Assembly (NCBI GenBank): GCA_947570615.1
Contig: CANOVJ010000007.1
Span: 47,751-111,750, forward strand
Origin: an uncultured Lachnospiraceae bacterium
GTDB lineage: Bacteria; Bacillota; Clostridia; Lachnospirales; Lachnospiraceae
Direction: 5' to 3'
DNA length: 64,000 nucleotides
The position numbers were made by a program, and so were the translations under genes. A model generated the notes under the pieces. That model saw nothing but the letters and a program-made list of their open reading frames with translations. It was not told the origin of the DNA and did not search any database. Positions 24,239-33,071 of the stretch are shown one piece after another. Each line of letters begins with the position of its first letter. The stretch's first letter is position 1.

Positions 24239-25714
24239 ATGTACGACGTAATCATTATCGGCGCAGGGGTAAGCGGATGCGCCATCGCCAGAGAGCTTTC
24301 CCGCATGGAGCTTAAGATACTGGTTCTTGAGAAGGCCTGCGACGTATGCGAGGGAACCTCCAAAGCCAACAGCGGAATTGTGCATGCGGGCTATGACGCC
24401 CTGCCGGGCACGCTCAAGGCAAGGCTCAATGTGGAGGGCAGCCGGAGGATGAAGGCCCTCTCGGAGGAACTGGATTTTGCCTACAGACAGAACGGCTCCC
24501 TGGTGCTGTGCTTTGATGAGAAGGAGCAGCATAAGCTCACCGAGCTCAGGGACAGAGGACAGGCCAACGGTGTGGAAGGGCTCCGCATCCTCAGCCGCCA
24601 GGAGCTTCTTAAGCTCGAGCCCAATGTGGGAGAGAATGTGGTGGCGGCCCTGTATGCGCCCACAGGGGCGATCGTGTGCCCGTTTGGACTGACCATTGCG
24701 CTGGCGGAGAATGCGGCCCGAAACGGCGTGGAATTCTGCTTTGGCCAGGAGGTAAACCGTGTTGAGCGGCGGGGGCAGGGCTATGTGCTCGCCACGCCGG
24801 AACAGGAATATGAAGCCAGAGTGGTGATCAACGCGGCCGGCGTGTATGCGGACCGGTTCCACAATATGGTGAGCAGCGCGCATATGGAGATCACCCCGAG
24901 AAAGGGCGAGTATCTCCTCTATGATAAGAAGACGGGAAATCTTGTGAGCAATACCCTGTTCCAGCTTCCCACCGCCCTGGGAAAAGGGATCCTGGTAACG
25001 CCCACGGTACACGGAAATCTGCTGACCGGGCCAACGGCGCAGGATATTGCGGACAAGGAGGGGACGGATACCTCCAGGGAAGGGCTTTCGCAGGTGACGG
25101 CCAAAGCGGCTCTCTCCGTAACCCGCGTTCCGGAGAGGGATGTGATCACCTCCTTCAGCGGTCTTCGCGCCCATGTCAGCGTGTGGCCGCAGACGGAGAG
25201 CGGAGAGGGAGCGGAGAAGGAGGATTTTATCATCGGTCAGCCGGCGGATGCGTCCGGGTTTATCGATGTGGCCGGGATGGAATCGCCGGGACTTTCCTGT
25301 GCGCCGGCTACCGGAGCGTATGTGGCGGGTATCGTGAAAGAGCTGCTCTCTCCCGGGGAGAAGACGGATTTTGTGGGCACGAGGAAGGGAATCCCCAATA
25401 TGGCCCTGGCCTCTGACCAGGAGCGCCATGAGCTGATTCAGAAAAATCCCGCCTATGGAAACGTGATCTGCCGCTGTGAGATGGTGACGGAGGGAGAGAT
25501 TCTGGACGCCATTCACAGAACGCCCGGAGCGGTCACGGTGGACGGCGTCAAGCGCCGCACCCGCGCGGGTATGGGGCGGTGCCAGTCGGGCTTCTGTAAC
25601 CCGAGAGTGGTAGAGATTCTGGCCAGGGAGCTTAAGGTGGACGAGAGCAGCATCAGAAAGGCGGGGGAGGATTCCTGGTATCTTCTGCCGCAGGAGAATC
25701 AGGAAGGACATTGA
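24239..25714 (+). CDS. GlpA-like FAD-dependent glycerol-3-phosphate dehydrogenase with BFD-like iron-sulfur domain
   Basis: 491-residue flavoprotein of the anaerobic glycerol-3-phosphate dehydrogenase type. The FAD-binding GAGVSG motif is at about 9-14 (IIIGAGVSGCAIARE), the DAO-type oxidoreductase domain runs to about 370, and the C-terminus has a BFD-like [2Fe-2S] domain with Cys in CRCEM and CQSGFC. Start ATG 24239 follows GAAAGGAAAAGAG; frame extension to 24179 overlaps the leader hairpin. Next in line are a second flavoprotein with electron-transfer features and glycerol kinase, so the set oxidises glycerol via glycerol-3-phosphate to dihydroxyacetone phosphate. In E. coli terms it matches GlpA; the electron acceptor is not evident. 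Confidence 0.88.
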   Translation: MYDVIIIGAGVSGCAIARELSRMELKILVLEKACDVCEGTSKANSGIVHAGYDALPGTLKARLNVEGSRRMKALSEELDFAYRQNGSLVLCFDEKEQHKLTELRDRGQANGVEGLRILSRQELLKLEPNVGENVVAALYAPTGAIVCPFGLTIALAENAARNGVEFCFGQEVNRVERRGQGYVLATPEQEYEARVVINAAGVYADRFHNMVSSAHMEITPRKGEYLLYDKKTGNLVSNTLFQLPTALGKGILVTPTVHGNLLTGPTAQDIADKEGTDTSREGLSQVTAKAALSVTRVPERDVITSFSGLRAHVSVWPQTESGEGAEKEDFIIGQPADASGFIDVAGMESPGLSCAPATGAYVAGIVKELLSPGEKTDFVGTRKGIPNMALASDQERHELIQKNPAYGNVICRCEMVTEGEILDAIHRTPGAVTVDGVKRRTRAGMGRCQSGFCNPRVVEILARELKVDESSIRKAGEDSWYLLPQENQEGH

Positions 25715-25799
25715 GAGAAGGACAATGGCGCAGGAAGCTGAAGCGTGCAGGAGAAAAACGCTCCGCTTCGGCCAACGGAATGCGCAGATGGGAGCAGCT

Positions 25800-27221
25800 A
25801 TGAGAACAACAGACCTGGTGATTGTGGGCGGCGGCCCTGCCGGAATGGCGGCGGCCCTGGCCGCTTATGAGAAGGGGATCAGGGATATTCTGATCCTGGA
25901 GAGAGACAAGGAGCTCGGGGGAATTTTGAATCAGTGTATCCACAATGGCTTCGGGCTTCACACCTTTAAGGAGGAGCTGACCGGGCCGGAGTACGCCGCC
26001 CGTTATGTGGATATGGTAAGCGGCACGCAGATCCGCAGCCTTTTAAATACCATGGTGATCGATGTGCAGGGGGGAGAGCCCTGCCAGATCACGGCCATGA
26101 ACCGTCAGGAGGGCATGTTCCGGATCGAGGCAAAGGCGGTAGTCCTGGCCATGGGCTGCAGGGAGCGCTCAAGGGGGGCCATGAACATTCCGGGCTATCG
26201 CCCCTCCGGCATCTACTCGGCGGGGACGGCCCAGAGATATGTCAACATCGAAGGGAGAATGCCGGGCAGAGAGGTTGTGGTGCTTGGCTCCGGCGATATC
26301 GGCCTGATTATGGCCAGACGCATGACCCTGCAGGGGGCGAAGGTAAAGCTGGTGGCGGAGATCATGCCCTATTCGGGGGGACTTAAGAGAAATATCGTCC
26401 AGTGCCTGGATGATTTCGGGATCCCCTTAAAGCTCAGCCACACCGTCACGGAAATCCACGGTAAGGACAGAGTGGAGGGGGTGACGGTTGCACGGGTGGA
26501 CGAGAATCTGAATCCCGTTCCGGGGACGGAGGAGCTTATAAAGTGCGATACCCTTCTTTTGTCCTGCGGGCTGATTCCGGAAAACGAGCTCAGCCAGCAG
26601 GCCGGAGCGCAGATGGATTCTGTGACGCAGGGACCGATCGTCAATGAGAGACTGGAGACCACCGTGCAGGGGGTTTTTGCCTGCGGAAACGTGCTTCATG
26701 TACATGACCTGGTGGACAATGTATCGCTGGAGTCGGAGAAGGCGGGAGCCTTTGCGGCGGACTATATCTTAAACGGCGAGAGCGACTGGGGACAGGCCCT
26801 GCGCCCGAAGATTCCGGCCAAATCCAAATCCACGCTTCCCGAGGGAAGGGACGCTTCCAGCCAGCTGATCTGTATCGGCTGTCCGGTGGGGTGCCTGATC
26901 ACTGTGGAGAAGAAGGAGGACGGCAGTCTTTCCATCACAGGAAATACCTGTAAGAAGGGGGAGGAGTATGCCCGCAACGAGTTTACTGCCCCGGTGAGGA
27001 CGGTCACCTCCATGATCCGTGTGGAGAATGGAAGGGGGAAGGTGATTCCCGTTAAGACCGCCACGGAGATTCCCAAAGGGAAGATCGGCGAGTGCATGGA
27101 GCAGATTCGCTCCTGTCTGGTTCCGGCGCCTGTGCGCGTGGGGGATGTGCTGATCGAGGACGTGGCCGGTACGGGAATTGCGGTGATCGCCACCGGAAAC
27201 ATGGAGGCGGCGCAGGGGTAG
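25800..27221 (+). CDS. FAD/NAD(P)-dependent oxidoreductase fused to DUF1667
   Basis: 473-residue protein, probable electron-transfer partner of the GlpA-like enzyme. The N-terminal FAD motif is VIVGGGPAGMAAALAA, the second dinucleotide motif VVVLGSGDIGLIMARR (about 160), as in pyridine-nucleotide disulfide oxidoreductases. The C-terminal 120 residues carry Cys in CIGCPVGC and GNTCKKGEEYA, then PVRTVTSMIRV and PVKTATEIPKG, matching DUF1667, which many Clostridia encode as a separate short gene after this oxidoreductase. Here the two are fused. Start ATG 25800 has GGGAG five bases upstream; the frame is open to 25725 without a better site. Confidence 0.85.
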   Translation: MRTTDLVIVGGGPAGMAAALAAYEKGIRDILILERDKELGGILNQCIHNGFGLHTFKEELTGPEYAARYVDMVSGTQIRSLLNTMVIDVQGGEPCQITAMNRQEGMFRIEAKAVVLAMGCRERSRGAMNIPGYRPSGIYSAGTAQRYVNIEGRMPGREVVVLGSGDIGLIMARRMTLQGAKVKLVAEIMPYSGGLKRNIVQCLDDFGIPLKLSHTVTEIHGKDRVEGVTVARVDENLNPVPGTEELIKCDTLLLSCGLIPENELSQQAGAQMDSVTQGPIVNERLETTVQGVFACGNVLHVHDLVDNVSLESEKAGAFAADYILNGESDWGQALRPKIPAKSKSTLPEGRDASSQLICIGCPVGCLITVEKKEDGSLSITGNTCKKGEEYARNEFTAPVRTVTSMIRVENGRGKVIPVKTATEIPKGKIGECMEQIRSCLVPAPVRVGDVLIEDVAGTGIAVIATGNMEAAQG

Positions 27222-27331
27222 GACATACCGGAGGCTCCGGGATTGGCCGGCGCGGCCGGATCCGGCGGCAGAGCATGGAGGAGAAGGTTCAGGAGATACG
27301 TGGAATTCAGGAGAAAGGGCAGGGGTAAGGT

Positions 27332-28840
27332 ATGAGCAGATATATTATGGCGTTGGATCAGGGGACAACCAGTTCAAGATGTATCCTCTTTAACAGAAAA
27401 GGAGAGATTCAGAGCATTGCGCAGAAGGAATTCGGGCAGATTTATCCCAGGCCCGGCTGGGTGGAGCACGATCCCATGGAGATCTGGTCCTCCCAGATGG
27501 CGGTGACCATGGAGGCCATGGCCAAAGTGGGGGCGGACTATACGGACATTGCGGGAATCGGCATCACCAATCAGAGAGAGACCACCGTGGTGTGGGATAA
27601 AATAACCGGGGAACCGGTTTATAACGCCATCGTATGGCAGTGCAGAAGGACTGCGGAGAAGGTGGACGAGCTGGTGGCGGCGGGATACGGGGATCAGATA
27701 CGGGAAAAAACGGGGCTTGTGCCGGACGCCTATTTCAGCGCGACCAAGATTGCCTGGATTCTGGATAACGTGCCCGAGGCCAGAACCCGGGCGGAGAACG
27801 GGGAGCTGCTCTTCGGAACCGTGGACAGCTGGCTGATCTGGAATATGACGAAGGGCGAAATCCATGTCACGGATTACACCAACGCCTCCCGTACCATGCT
27901 CTACGATATTCACAGGCTGTGCTGGGACGCGGAGCTTTTAGAGCTTTTGCGGATTCCGCCCTGTATGCTGCCGCAGGTAAAGCCCTCCAGCTGTATTTAC
28001 GGCTATACGGACAGCGCGGTATTCGGCGGTCAGGTTCCCATCGCGGGGATCGCCGGGGACCAGCAGGCGGCGCTGTTTGGCCAGTGCTGCTTTTCCAAAG
28101 GCCAGGTGAAGAATACCTATGGGACGGGCTGCTTTCTCCTGATGAATACGGGGAAGGACGCAATCGCCTCCGAAAACGGTCTTCTCACTACTATTGCCGC
28201 CAGCGTGGGGGACGAGGTGGAATACGCCCTGGAGGGAAGCGTGTTTGTAGCCGGGGCGGCGGTACAGTGGCTCCGGGACGGAATGCGTATGGTAAAGAGC
28301 GCCTCTCAGACTCAGGAGTATGCCTGGCAGGCTGCGCAGGGGACGGAAGGGGTGTACGTGGTGCCTGCCTTTGCGGGCATGGGAGCCCCCTACTGGAACC
28401 CATACGCCAGAGGCTGTGTGGTGGGGATCACAAGAGGCTGTCAGAAGGAGCATTTCATCCGGGCCACACTTGAGTCCATCGCCTATCAGACCTGGGATGT
28501 GCTCCGGGCCATGGAGGAGGACGCGGAGGTTTCCATCGCCGGACTTAAGGTGGACGGCGGAGCCAGCGCCAATGATTTTCTGATGCAGTTCCAGGCGGAT
28601 ATTCTGGGGGCCAGGGTCTACCGTCCCGAGTGTATCGAGACGACGGCGCTGGGAGCGGCCTATCTGGCAGGGCTGGCCTGCGGCTACTGGAAAAGCAGAG
28701 AGGAGATTCAGGCCAACTGGCAGCTTGGAAGAGAGTTTGTCCATGAGATGAGCGAGAGCAGCCGGGGGCAGCTCTTAAAGGGATGGAAAAGGGCAGTGCG
28801 CTGTGCCCTTGCCTGGGCGCAGGAGGAAGGAGAAGAATGA
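27332..28840 (+). CDS. glpK: Glycerol kinase
   Basis: Phosphorylates glycerol to glycerol-3-phosphate, feeding the two upstream flavoproteins. 502 residues with full FGGY-kinase architecture: [14 protein letters not shown] at the N-terminus, [50 protein letters not shown] and the C-terminal [25 protein letters not shown] precedes the ATG. A 110-bp gap separates it from the flavoprotein gene and contains only GC-rich palindromic sequence. No glpF is present. The stop overlaps the manA start (ATGA). Confidence 0.96.
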   Translation: MSRYIMALDQGTTSSRCILFNRKGEIQSIAQKEFGQIYPRPGWVEHDPMEIWSSQMAVTMEAMAKVGADYTDIAGIGITNQRETTVVWDKITGEPVYNAIVWQCRRTAEKVDELVAAGYGDQIREKTGLVPDAYFSATKIAWILDNVPEARTRAENGELLFGTVDSWLIWNMTKGEIHVTDYTNASRTMLYDIHRLCWDAELLELLRIPPCMLPQVKPSSCIYGYTDSAVFGGQVPIAGIAGDQQAALFGQCCFSKGQVKNTYGTGCFLLMNTGKDAIASENGLLTTIAASVGDEVEYALEGSVFVAGAAVQWLRDGMRMVKSASQTQEYAWQAAQGTEGVYVVPAFAGMGAPYWNPYARGCVVGITRGCQKEHFIRATLESIAYQTWDVLRAMEEDAEVSIAGLKVDGGASANDFLMQFQADILGARVYRPECIETTALGAAYLAGLACGYWKSREEIQANWQLGREFVHEMSESSRGQLLKGWKRAVRCALAWAQEEGEE

Positions 28841-29808
28841 AGGACATCATATTTTTGACTCCGGTATTTAAACAGATGATCTGGGGAGGCAGCCGGCTTG
28901 GCAGCCAGTTTGGCTATGACATTCCGGGGGATAATACAGGAGAGTGCTGGGCGGTGAGCGCCCATCCAAACGGAGACTGCCAGGTCAGCGAAGGGAGCTG
29001 TAAGGGCATGACGCTCTCGCAGCTGTGGCAGTCCCATCCGGAGCTGTTCGGGAATCCCGGAGCAGACAGATTCCCGCTCCTTGTAAAGATCATAGACGCC
29101 AGGGACGATCTGAGCATTCAGGTGCATCCCGACGATGCTTACGCAAAAGAGAATGAGAACGGCTCTCTGGGAAAGACGGAGTGCTGGTATATCCTGGACT
29201 GCGAAGAAGGGGCGACCCTGGTTGCAGGCCATAATGCCGCGACCCGCCAGGAGCTGGAACAGATGATCCATGAGGGAAGATGGGACGAACTCATCAGACA
29301 GGTACCGGTTAAGAAGGGCGACTTTATTCAGATTGATCCCGGAACGGTTCACGCCATCCGGGGAGGGATGATGATCCTGGAGACCCAGCAGAGCAGCGAT
29401 ATCACTTACCGGGTGTACGACTACGACAGGCTTACCGACGGAAAGCCGAGAGAGCTTCATGTAAAGCAGAGCATCGACGTGATCACAGTGCCCGCCCCCT
29501 CTGCGGGGGAGAGCGTAAAGTCCGCGGCAGAGCTTCCCGTCAATACCTTAAACGAGCTGATCGCCTGCGATTATTACAGGGTATGGAAGCTCACGGTTGC
29601 CGGAGCCTTTTCCTTTGAACAGGCATATCCCTTCCTGATCGTAAGCGTGGTGGAAGGACAGGGAAGAATCGGGGACAGAGAGATTAAAAAGGGCGATCAC
29701 TTTATCCTGCCGGACGGCTTCGGAGAGGCGGAGCTTACAGGGGATATGACGCTCATCATGTCCAGCGTGAACCAGGCTGGAACGGGAAAGGACGGGGAAG
29801 AGAGATGA
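28837..29808 (+). CDS. manA: Mannose-6-phosphate isomerase, class I
   Basis: Zinc enzyme interconverting mannose-6-phosphate and fructose-6-phosphate. 323 residues, the usual size in Firmicutes. Zinc-binding parts are in [16 protein letters not shown] (His and downstream Glu) and [20 protein letters not shown] lies near the N-terminus. Start ATG 28837 overlaps the glpK stop by four bases and has GGAAGGAG upstream; the longer frame from 28783 lies within glpK. It overlaps the next gene by four bases too, so glpK-manA-aminotransferase are translationally coupled. Confidence 0.93.
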   Translation: MKDIIFLTPVFKQMIWGGSRLGSQFGYDIPGDNTGECWAVSAHPNGDCQVSEGSCKGMTLSQLWQSHPELFGNPGADRFPLLVKIIDARDDLSIQVHPDDAYAKENENGSLGKTECWYILDCEEGATLVAGHNAATRQELEQMIHEGRWDELIRQVPVKKGDFIQIDPGTVHAIRGGMMILETQQSSDITYRVYDYDRLTDGKPRELHVKQSIDVITVPAPSAGESVKSAAELPVNTLNELIACDYYRVWKLTVAGAFSFEQAYPFLIVSVVEGQGRIGDREIKKGDHFILPDGFGEAELTGDMTLIMSSVNQAGTGKDGEER

Positions 29809-30989
29809 TCAATTCCGGATACAAAAAGATGCTGGAGGGAAAGTCCGTGATCAGGCAGCTGTCAGAGTTTGCCACGGCCAGAGGCAGGGAGATCGGCTAT
29901 GAAAACGTGTTTGACTACAGCCTTGGGAATCCTTCTGTCCCGGTGCCGGAGAAGTTTACCCGGACAATGACGGAGCTTTTACAGACCAGGGATTCCATGG
30001 AGCTTCACGGATACAGTCCCAGCGTGGGGATCGCCTCCGTGAAGGAAAAAATTGCCGCGTCCCTGAATGAGAGATTCGGGATGGATTATACGGGAAACCA
30101 CATTTTTCCCACCACAGGGGCCGCCGGCGCGCTGGCCCATGCCCTGCGATGTGTTACAGAGCCCGGGGATGAGGTGCTGGTCATGGCGCCCTATTTCCCC
30201 GAATACTATTTCTATGTGAATATGACGGGGGCCCGGATGAAGGTGGTTCCGGCGGATACCCGGAAATTCCAGATCCATTTCGGGAAGCTGGAGGAGATGC
30301 TGACCAGGGAGGTTACTGCGGTGCTGATCAACACGCCCAACAATCCTTCGGGGGCAGTGTATGACGACAATACGTTAAGGGAGCTGGCGGCTCTGCTTTT
30401 AAGGAAGCAGGAGGAATATGGGCACGATATCTTCCTGATCTCCGACGAGCCTTACCGGGAGATCGTCTTTGACGGAGTGAAAGCGCCCTATGTATCCAGG
30501 TATTACGATAACACCTTATCCTGCTACTCCTATTCAAAATCCCTCTCCCTGCCCGGAGAGCGCATCGGTTACGTGGCGGCCAACCCCAGGTGCAGGGATG
30601 CGGAGCTGATCAGCGTCATATGCAGCCAGATTTCCAGGGGGATCGGACATAACTGTCCGCCTTCCATCTTCCAGCTTGCCGTGGCTGAGATGGGAGGGCT
30701 TACGGGGGATATGTCGGTGTATGAGACCAACCGCAATCTCCTGTACGGAGAACTCACCGCGCTTGGATTTGACTGTGTAAAGCCGGGTGGAACCTTCTAT
30801 ATTTTCCCGAAAGCGCCGCAGGAGGACGCGGTGGCGTTCTGCCGCAGAGCGCTGAAATACGATCTGGTGCTGGTGCCCTCCGACAGCTTCGGAGTGCCGG
30901 GATATTTCCGAATGGCCTACTGTATCGACACGGAGAAGGTGGAGCGCTCCCTGGAGGCTCTGCGCAGGCTGGTGAAGGAAAATTATTAA
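29805..30989 (+). CDS. Class I/II PLP-dependent aminotransferase
   Basis: 394-residue fold-type I aminotransferase. The PLP lysine is in CYSYSKSLSLPGERIGY (about 245), with NTPNNPSGAVY and ISDEPYREIVF giving the Asn and Asp/Tyr that hold the cofactor, and a C-terminal Arg in FRMAYCID. It belongs with the aspartate/aromatic-type pyridoxal 5'-phosphate aminotransferases; the amino donor and acceptor cannot be read. The start overlaps manA by four bases. A mannose isomerase next to an aminotransferase is not a known pathway, so co-transcription may be for convenience. Confidence 0.88.
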   Translation: MINSGYKKMLEGKSVIRQLSEFATARGREIGYENVFDYSLGNPSVPVPEKFTRTMTELLQTRDSMELHGYSPSVGIASVKEKIAASLNERFGMDYTGNHIFPTTGAAGALAHALRCVTEPGDEVLVMAPYFPEYYFYVNMTGARMKVVPADTRKFQIHFGKLEEMLTREVTAVLINTPNNPSGAVYDDNTLRELAALLLRKQEEYGHDIFLISDEPYREIVFDGVKAPYVSRYYDNTLSCYSYSKSLSLPGERIGYVAANPRCRDAELISVICSQISRGIGHNCPPSIFQLAVAEMGGLTGDMSVYETNRNLLYGELTALGFDCVKPGGTFYIFPKAPQEDAVAFCRRALKYDLVLVPSDSFGVPGYFRMAYCIDTEKVERSLEALRRLVKENY

Positions 30990-31037
30990 AGGATCCGTTT
31001 TATATTCATATGGAAGGAAAGCGGTATGGAGGTTGAG

Positions 31038-31904
31038 ATGACTGAATTTTTAAAAGCGGTACTGTTTGGGATTGTGGAAGGGATCACGGAATGGCTTCCC
31101 ATCAGCAGCACGGGACATATGATCCTGCTGGATGAATTTGTGAAGCTGGACGTCTCGGAGGAATTCTGGGAAATGTTCCTGGTGGTGATCCAGCTCGGAG
31201 CCATACTGGCGGTGGTGGCGCTGTTCTGGAACAAGATCTGGCCCTTTGGCAGAAAGAATAACAGACATCCGGCAGGAACGACGGGTTTTCTGGCCTTCTG
31301 TAAAAAGGACGTCTGGATGATGTGGTTTAAAATTGTCGTGGCCTGTCTGCCTGCGGCGGTGGTGGGGATTTTGTTTGACGAGTTTTTCGAGAGCCTCTTT
31401 TATAACAGTATATGCGTGGCCATTGCCCTGATCGTGTTCGGCGTGGGCTTTATTCTGATCGAGAACAAAAATAAGGGGATGAGACCGAAGATAAGGACAC
31501 TGTCGGATATCACCTTTACCACGGCGCTGATCATTGGCATGTTTCAGCTGATCGCCGCAATCTTTCCGGGGACCTCCCGCTCGGGGGCAACCATCCTGGG
31601 AGCGCTTCTCATAGGCGTATCGCGGACTGTGGCGGCGGAGTTTACCTTCTTTCTGGCCATTCCGGTGATGCTCGGGGCAAGCCTTTTGAAGGTTGTAAAA
31701 TTCGGATCTTCCCTTACAGGGAATGAAGTGATGGTGCTGGCGACAGGGATGATCACGGCCTTTCTGGTGTCGGTGGCAGTGATCCGGTTTCTTATGGGGT
31801 ACATCAAAAAGCATGATTTCAGGGTATTCGGATGGTATCGGATCATTCTGGGGATCGTGGTGCTTGTGTATTTCGGCCTTTCCGGACAGGGGTCTGTTTT
31901 CTGA
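31038..31904 (+). CDS. uppP: Undecaprenyl-diphosphatase
   Basis: Integral membrane phosphatase (BacA/UppP) that recycles undecaprenyl pyrophosphate, the lipid carrier for cell-wall synthesis, and can give bacitracin resistance. 288 residues with about eight hydrophobic segments and the two family motifs: EGITEWLPISSTGHM (about 14-28) and FPGTSRSGATI (about 180). ATG 31038 has GGAGG five bases upstream; an in-frame ATG at 31026 with GGAAGGAAA is equally allowed and would add four residues. A hairpin GGTCTGTT/AACAGACC overlaps the stop codon (31891-31913). Confidence 0.95.
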   Translation: MTEFLKAVLFGIVEGITEWLPISSTGHMILLDEFVKLDVSEEFWEMFLVVIQLGAILAVVALFWNKIWPFGRKNNRHPAGTTGFLAFCKKDVWMMWFKIVVACLPAAVVGILFDEFFESLFYNSICVAIALIVFGVGFILIENKNKGMRPKIRTLSDITFTTALIIGMFQLIAAIFPGTSRSGATILGALLIGVSRTVAAEFTFFLAIPVMLGASLLKVVKFGSSLTGNEVMVLATGMITAFLVSVAVIRFLMGYIKKHDFRVFGWYRIILGIVVLVYFGLSGQGSVF

Positions 31905-32051
31905 GAACAGACCGGCTGTTTGGGTAAATATGACGACAGAAGTATGCGGGAACAAGCCTTCTGTTGTGCATAATACAGGCAGTATGTATGGCGTCGTCCA
32001 GGACATTTTTTGGGACATATGTAGAATTTTTACGAAAAAGTTGTTAATTAG

Positions 32052-32080
32052 TTGACAGAATGGAAAATAAAGAGTATACT
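32052..32080 (+). promoter_or_regulatory. Strong sigma-A promoter for the leader ORF and DUF6465 gene
   Basis: Consensus TTGACA (32052-32057), 17-bp spacer, TATACT (32075-32080). It predicts a transcript start near 32087 and a leader of about 155 nt before the DUF6465 gene. Confidence 0.85.
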
Positions 32081-32140
32081 GCAATGCAGAGAAACAGGGC
32101 GTTTTCAGGGAAGGCGCACTGGTCATATGTTTATTGATGC

Positions 32141-32227
32141 ATGTCAGAGAATAATTTTCTGCGAAAAAATTTTCTGCGAGAAAACTTTTTACGTAAAAAT
32201 TGTCTTCGTGAAAATTTCTCTGCGTGA
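32141..32227 (+). CDS. 28-codon leader ORF of NFLR(K/E) pentapeptide repeats
   Basis: Short frame in the transcribed leader of the DUF6465 gene: MSEN, four pentapeptides (NFLRK, NFLRE, NFLRK, NCLRE), then NFSA and TGA. At DNA level it is five 15-bp tandem units (32153-32228). Between units, Leu is CTG, CTG, TTA, CTT; Arg CGA, CGA, CGT, CGT; Asn AAT or AAC. So the differences are largely silent in this frame but change residues in the other two, which argues for translation. Against it, no clear ribosome site precedes ATG 32141. The stop touches the AAAGGAG of the next gene, so its translation could affect that gene. Function unknown. Confidence 0.45.
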   Translation: MSENNFLRKNFLRENFLRKNCLRENFSA

Positions 32228-32228
32228 A
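32153..32228 (+). repeat. Tandem repeat, five units of 15 bp (last 16)
   Basis: Units start at 32153, 32168, 32183, 32198 and 32213 with consensus AATTTTCTGCGTGAA; each unit is weakly self-complementary (TTTTC..GAAAA). The array ends inside the Shine-Dalgarno region of the downstream gene. Confidence 0.8.
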
Positions 32229-32241
32229 AGGAGTTTTGATC

Positions 32242-32682
32242 ATGGCAGTAGCAAAGAAAACAACAGCAACAACGAAAACCAGAACAACACCTGCAAAGAA
32301 GGAAGTTAAGCCTGCGGATAAGGCATCAGAGGTAAAGACGGAAGTGAAGGCGGCTGTCGAAGAAGTGAAAGAATCTGTAAAGAAGACCACAGCCAGAAAG
32401 ACGGCTGTAAAGCCCGCTGCGGAAAAGGCAGAGACGGTTAAAAAGGAAACTGTGAAGAAGGAGACTGCTAAGAAGGGCGCAGTCAGGGAAACCGTTCATG
32501 TAGAGTTTGGCGGGAAAGCCTATACAACGGAGGACTTACTCAAAATTTTCAGGGATGTGTGGAAATACGACCTGAACGGTAAGGAAGAGGACCTTAAGGA
32601 CGTGGAGCTGTATGTGAAGCCCGAGGAGAACGTTACATACTACGTGGCCAACGGCGAGATACAGGGAAGTTTCAATATATAA
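32242..32682 (+). CDS. DUF6465 protein with lysine/alanine-rich N-terminal tail
   Basis: 146 residues. The first 85 are a low-complexity basic tail (repeated KK, AK, TVKKE units), reminiscent of histone H1-like bacterial proteins; the last 60 form a compact domain (VHVEFGGKAYTTEDLLKIF, DVELYVKPEENVTYYV) that I assign to DUF6465, common in Lachnospiraceae and of unknown function. The tail suggests nucleic-acid binding, which is inference. AAAGGAG eight bases before ATG 32242 decides the start. A consensus promoter, the repeat leader ORF upstream and a strong terminator downstream make this a single, probably highly expressed unit. Confidence 0.8.
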   Translation: MAVAKKTTATTKTRTTPAKKEVKPADKASEVKTEVKAAVEEVKESVKKTTARKTAVKPAAEKAETVKKETVKKETAKKGAVRETVHVEFGGKAYTTEDLLKIFRDVWKYDLNGKEEDLKDVELYVKPEENVTYYVANGEIQGSFNI

Positions 32683-32782
32683 GAGCGGACAGATCTGTTC
32701 TGTCAGTGAAAGACTCGGAGAGCATATCGGATTTTTTCAGTTCATTTCTGTTATCATTCTAAAACTTCAATAGAAGGATCGG

Positions 32783-32814
32783 TGGATACTGCCCGGCGCG
32801 GTATCCATTTTTTT
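32783..32814 (+). terminator. Intrinsic terminator of the DUF6465 transcript
   Basis: TGGATAC (32783-32789) pairs with GTATCCA (32801-32807), 11-nt loop, then T7. Canonical. It ends one base before repeat copy B. The 100 bp between the stop codon and this hairpin hold no gene. Confidence 0.88.
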
Positions 32815-32908
32815 ATGCGCAGCCCCATGCAGAGGAAGTATGCCGCTAAAGCGGCGCATGGGGGGCGTGGCGAGCAGGGGAAAAAGCCTCCCCTGCTCGA
32901 TTGCGCAG
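32815..32908 (+). repeat. Two-hairpin repeat, copy B
   Basis: Starts ATGCGCAG directly after the T7 of the DUF6465 terminator. Hairpin 1 pairs CCCCATGC (32823-32830) with GCATGGGG (32856-32863), with the conserved AGAGGAA bulge and an inner GCCGC-TAAA-GCGGC stem. Hairpin 2 pairs CGAGCAGGGG (32871-32880) with CCCCTGCTCG (32890-32899). TGCGCA at both ends can pair. Stem bases differ from copy A but stay complementary. Confidence 0.78.
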
Positions 32909-32974
32909 ACTCGCATATGGAAGTTTGCTGCTGTTGATTTAGAATTTTTTAATAATTATTTTAAGCCGTATGTG

Positions 32975-33003
32975 TTGACAATAAACAGGGTAAGTGATAT
33001 TTT
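32975..33003 (+). promoter_or_regulatory. Promoter of the hrcA-grpE-dnaK-dnaJ operon
   Basis: TTGACA (32975-32980), 17-bp spacer, TATTTT (32998-33003). CIRCE begins 15 bp downstream, over the early transcribed region. Confidence 0.75.
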
Positions 33004-33017
33004 ATCTTAAGAAGATG

Positions 33018-33044
33018 TTAGCACTCCATCGAGTTGAGTGCTAA
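33018..33044. promoter_or_regulatory. CIRCE operator (HrcA binding site)
   Basis: Exact CIRCE: TTAGCACTC-N9-GAGTGCTAA. This is the known target of HrcA, whose gene starts 28 bp downstream, so the heat-shock operon represses itself in the absence of stress. Confidence 0.97.
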
Positions 33045-33071
33045 CAACTCAGCGGGAAGCAGAAAGGGCTG

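Noticed and set aside
24188-25711. 507-codon minus-strand ORF opposite the GlpA-like gene
   Set aside because: Exactly shadows a well-supported flavoprotein gene and shows no domain features of its own.
27273-27326. 17-codon ORF before glpK
   Set aside because: Purine-rich ribosome-site-like sequence in a GC-rich spacer; no ribosome site of its own and no features.
31905-32051. Gene in the gap after uppP
   Set aside because: No frame with start, ribosome site and plausible protein; apart from the hairpin at the uppP stop nothing was seen until the promoter at 32052.
31050-32390. 446-codon minus-strand ORF opposite uppP and the DUF6465 leader
   Set aside because: Crosses uppP, a consensus plus-strand promoter and the tandem repeat; no motifs.
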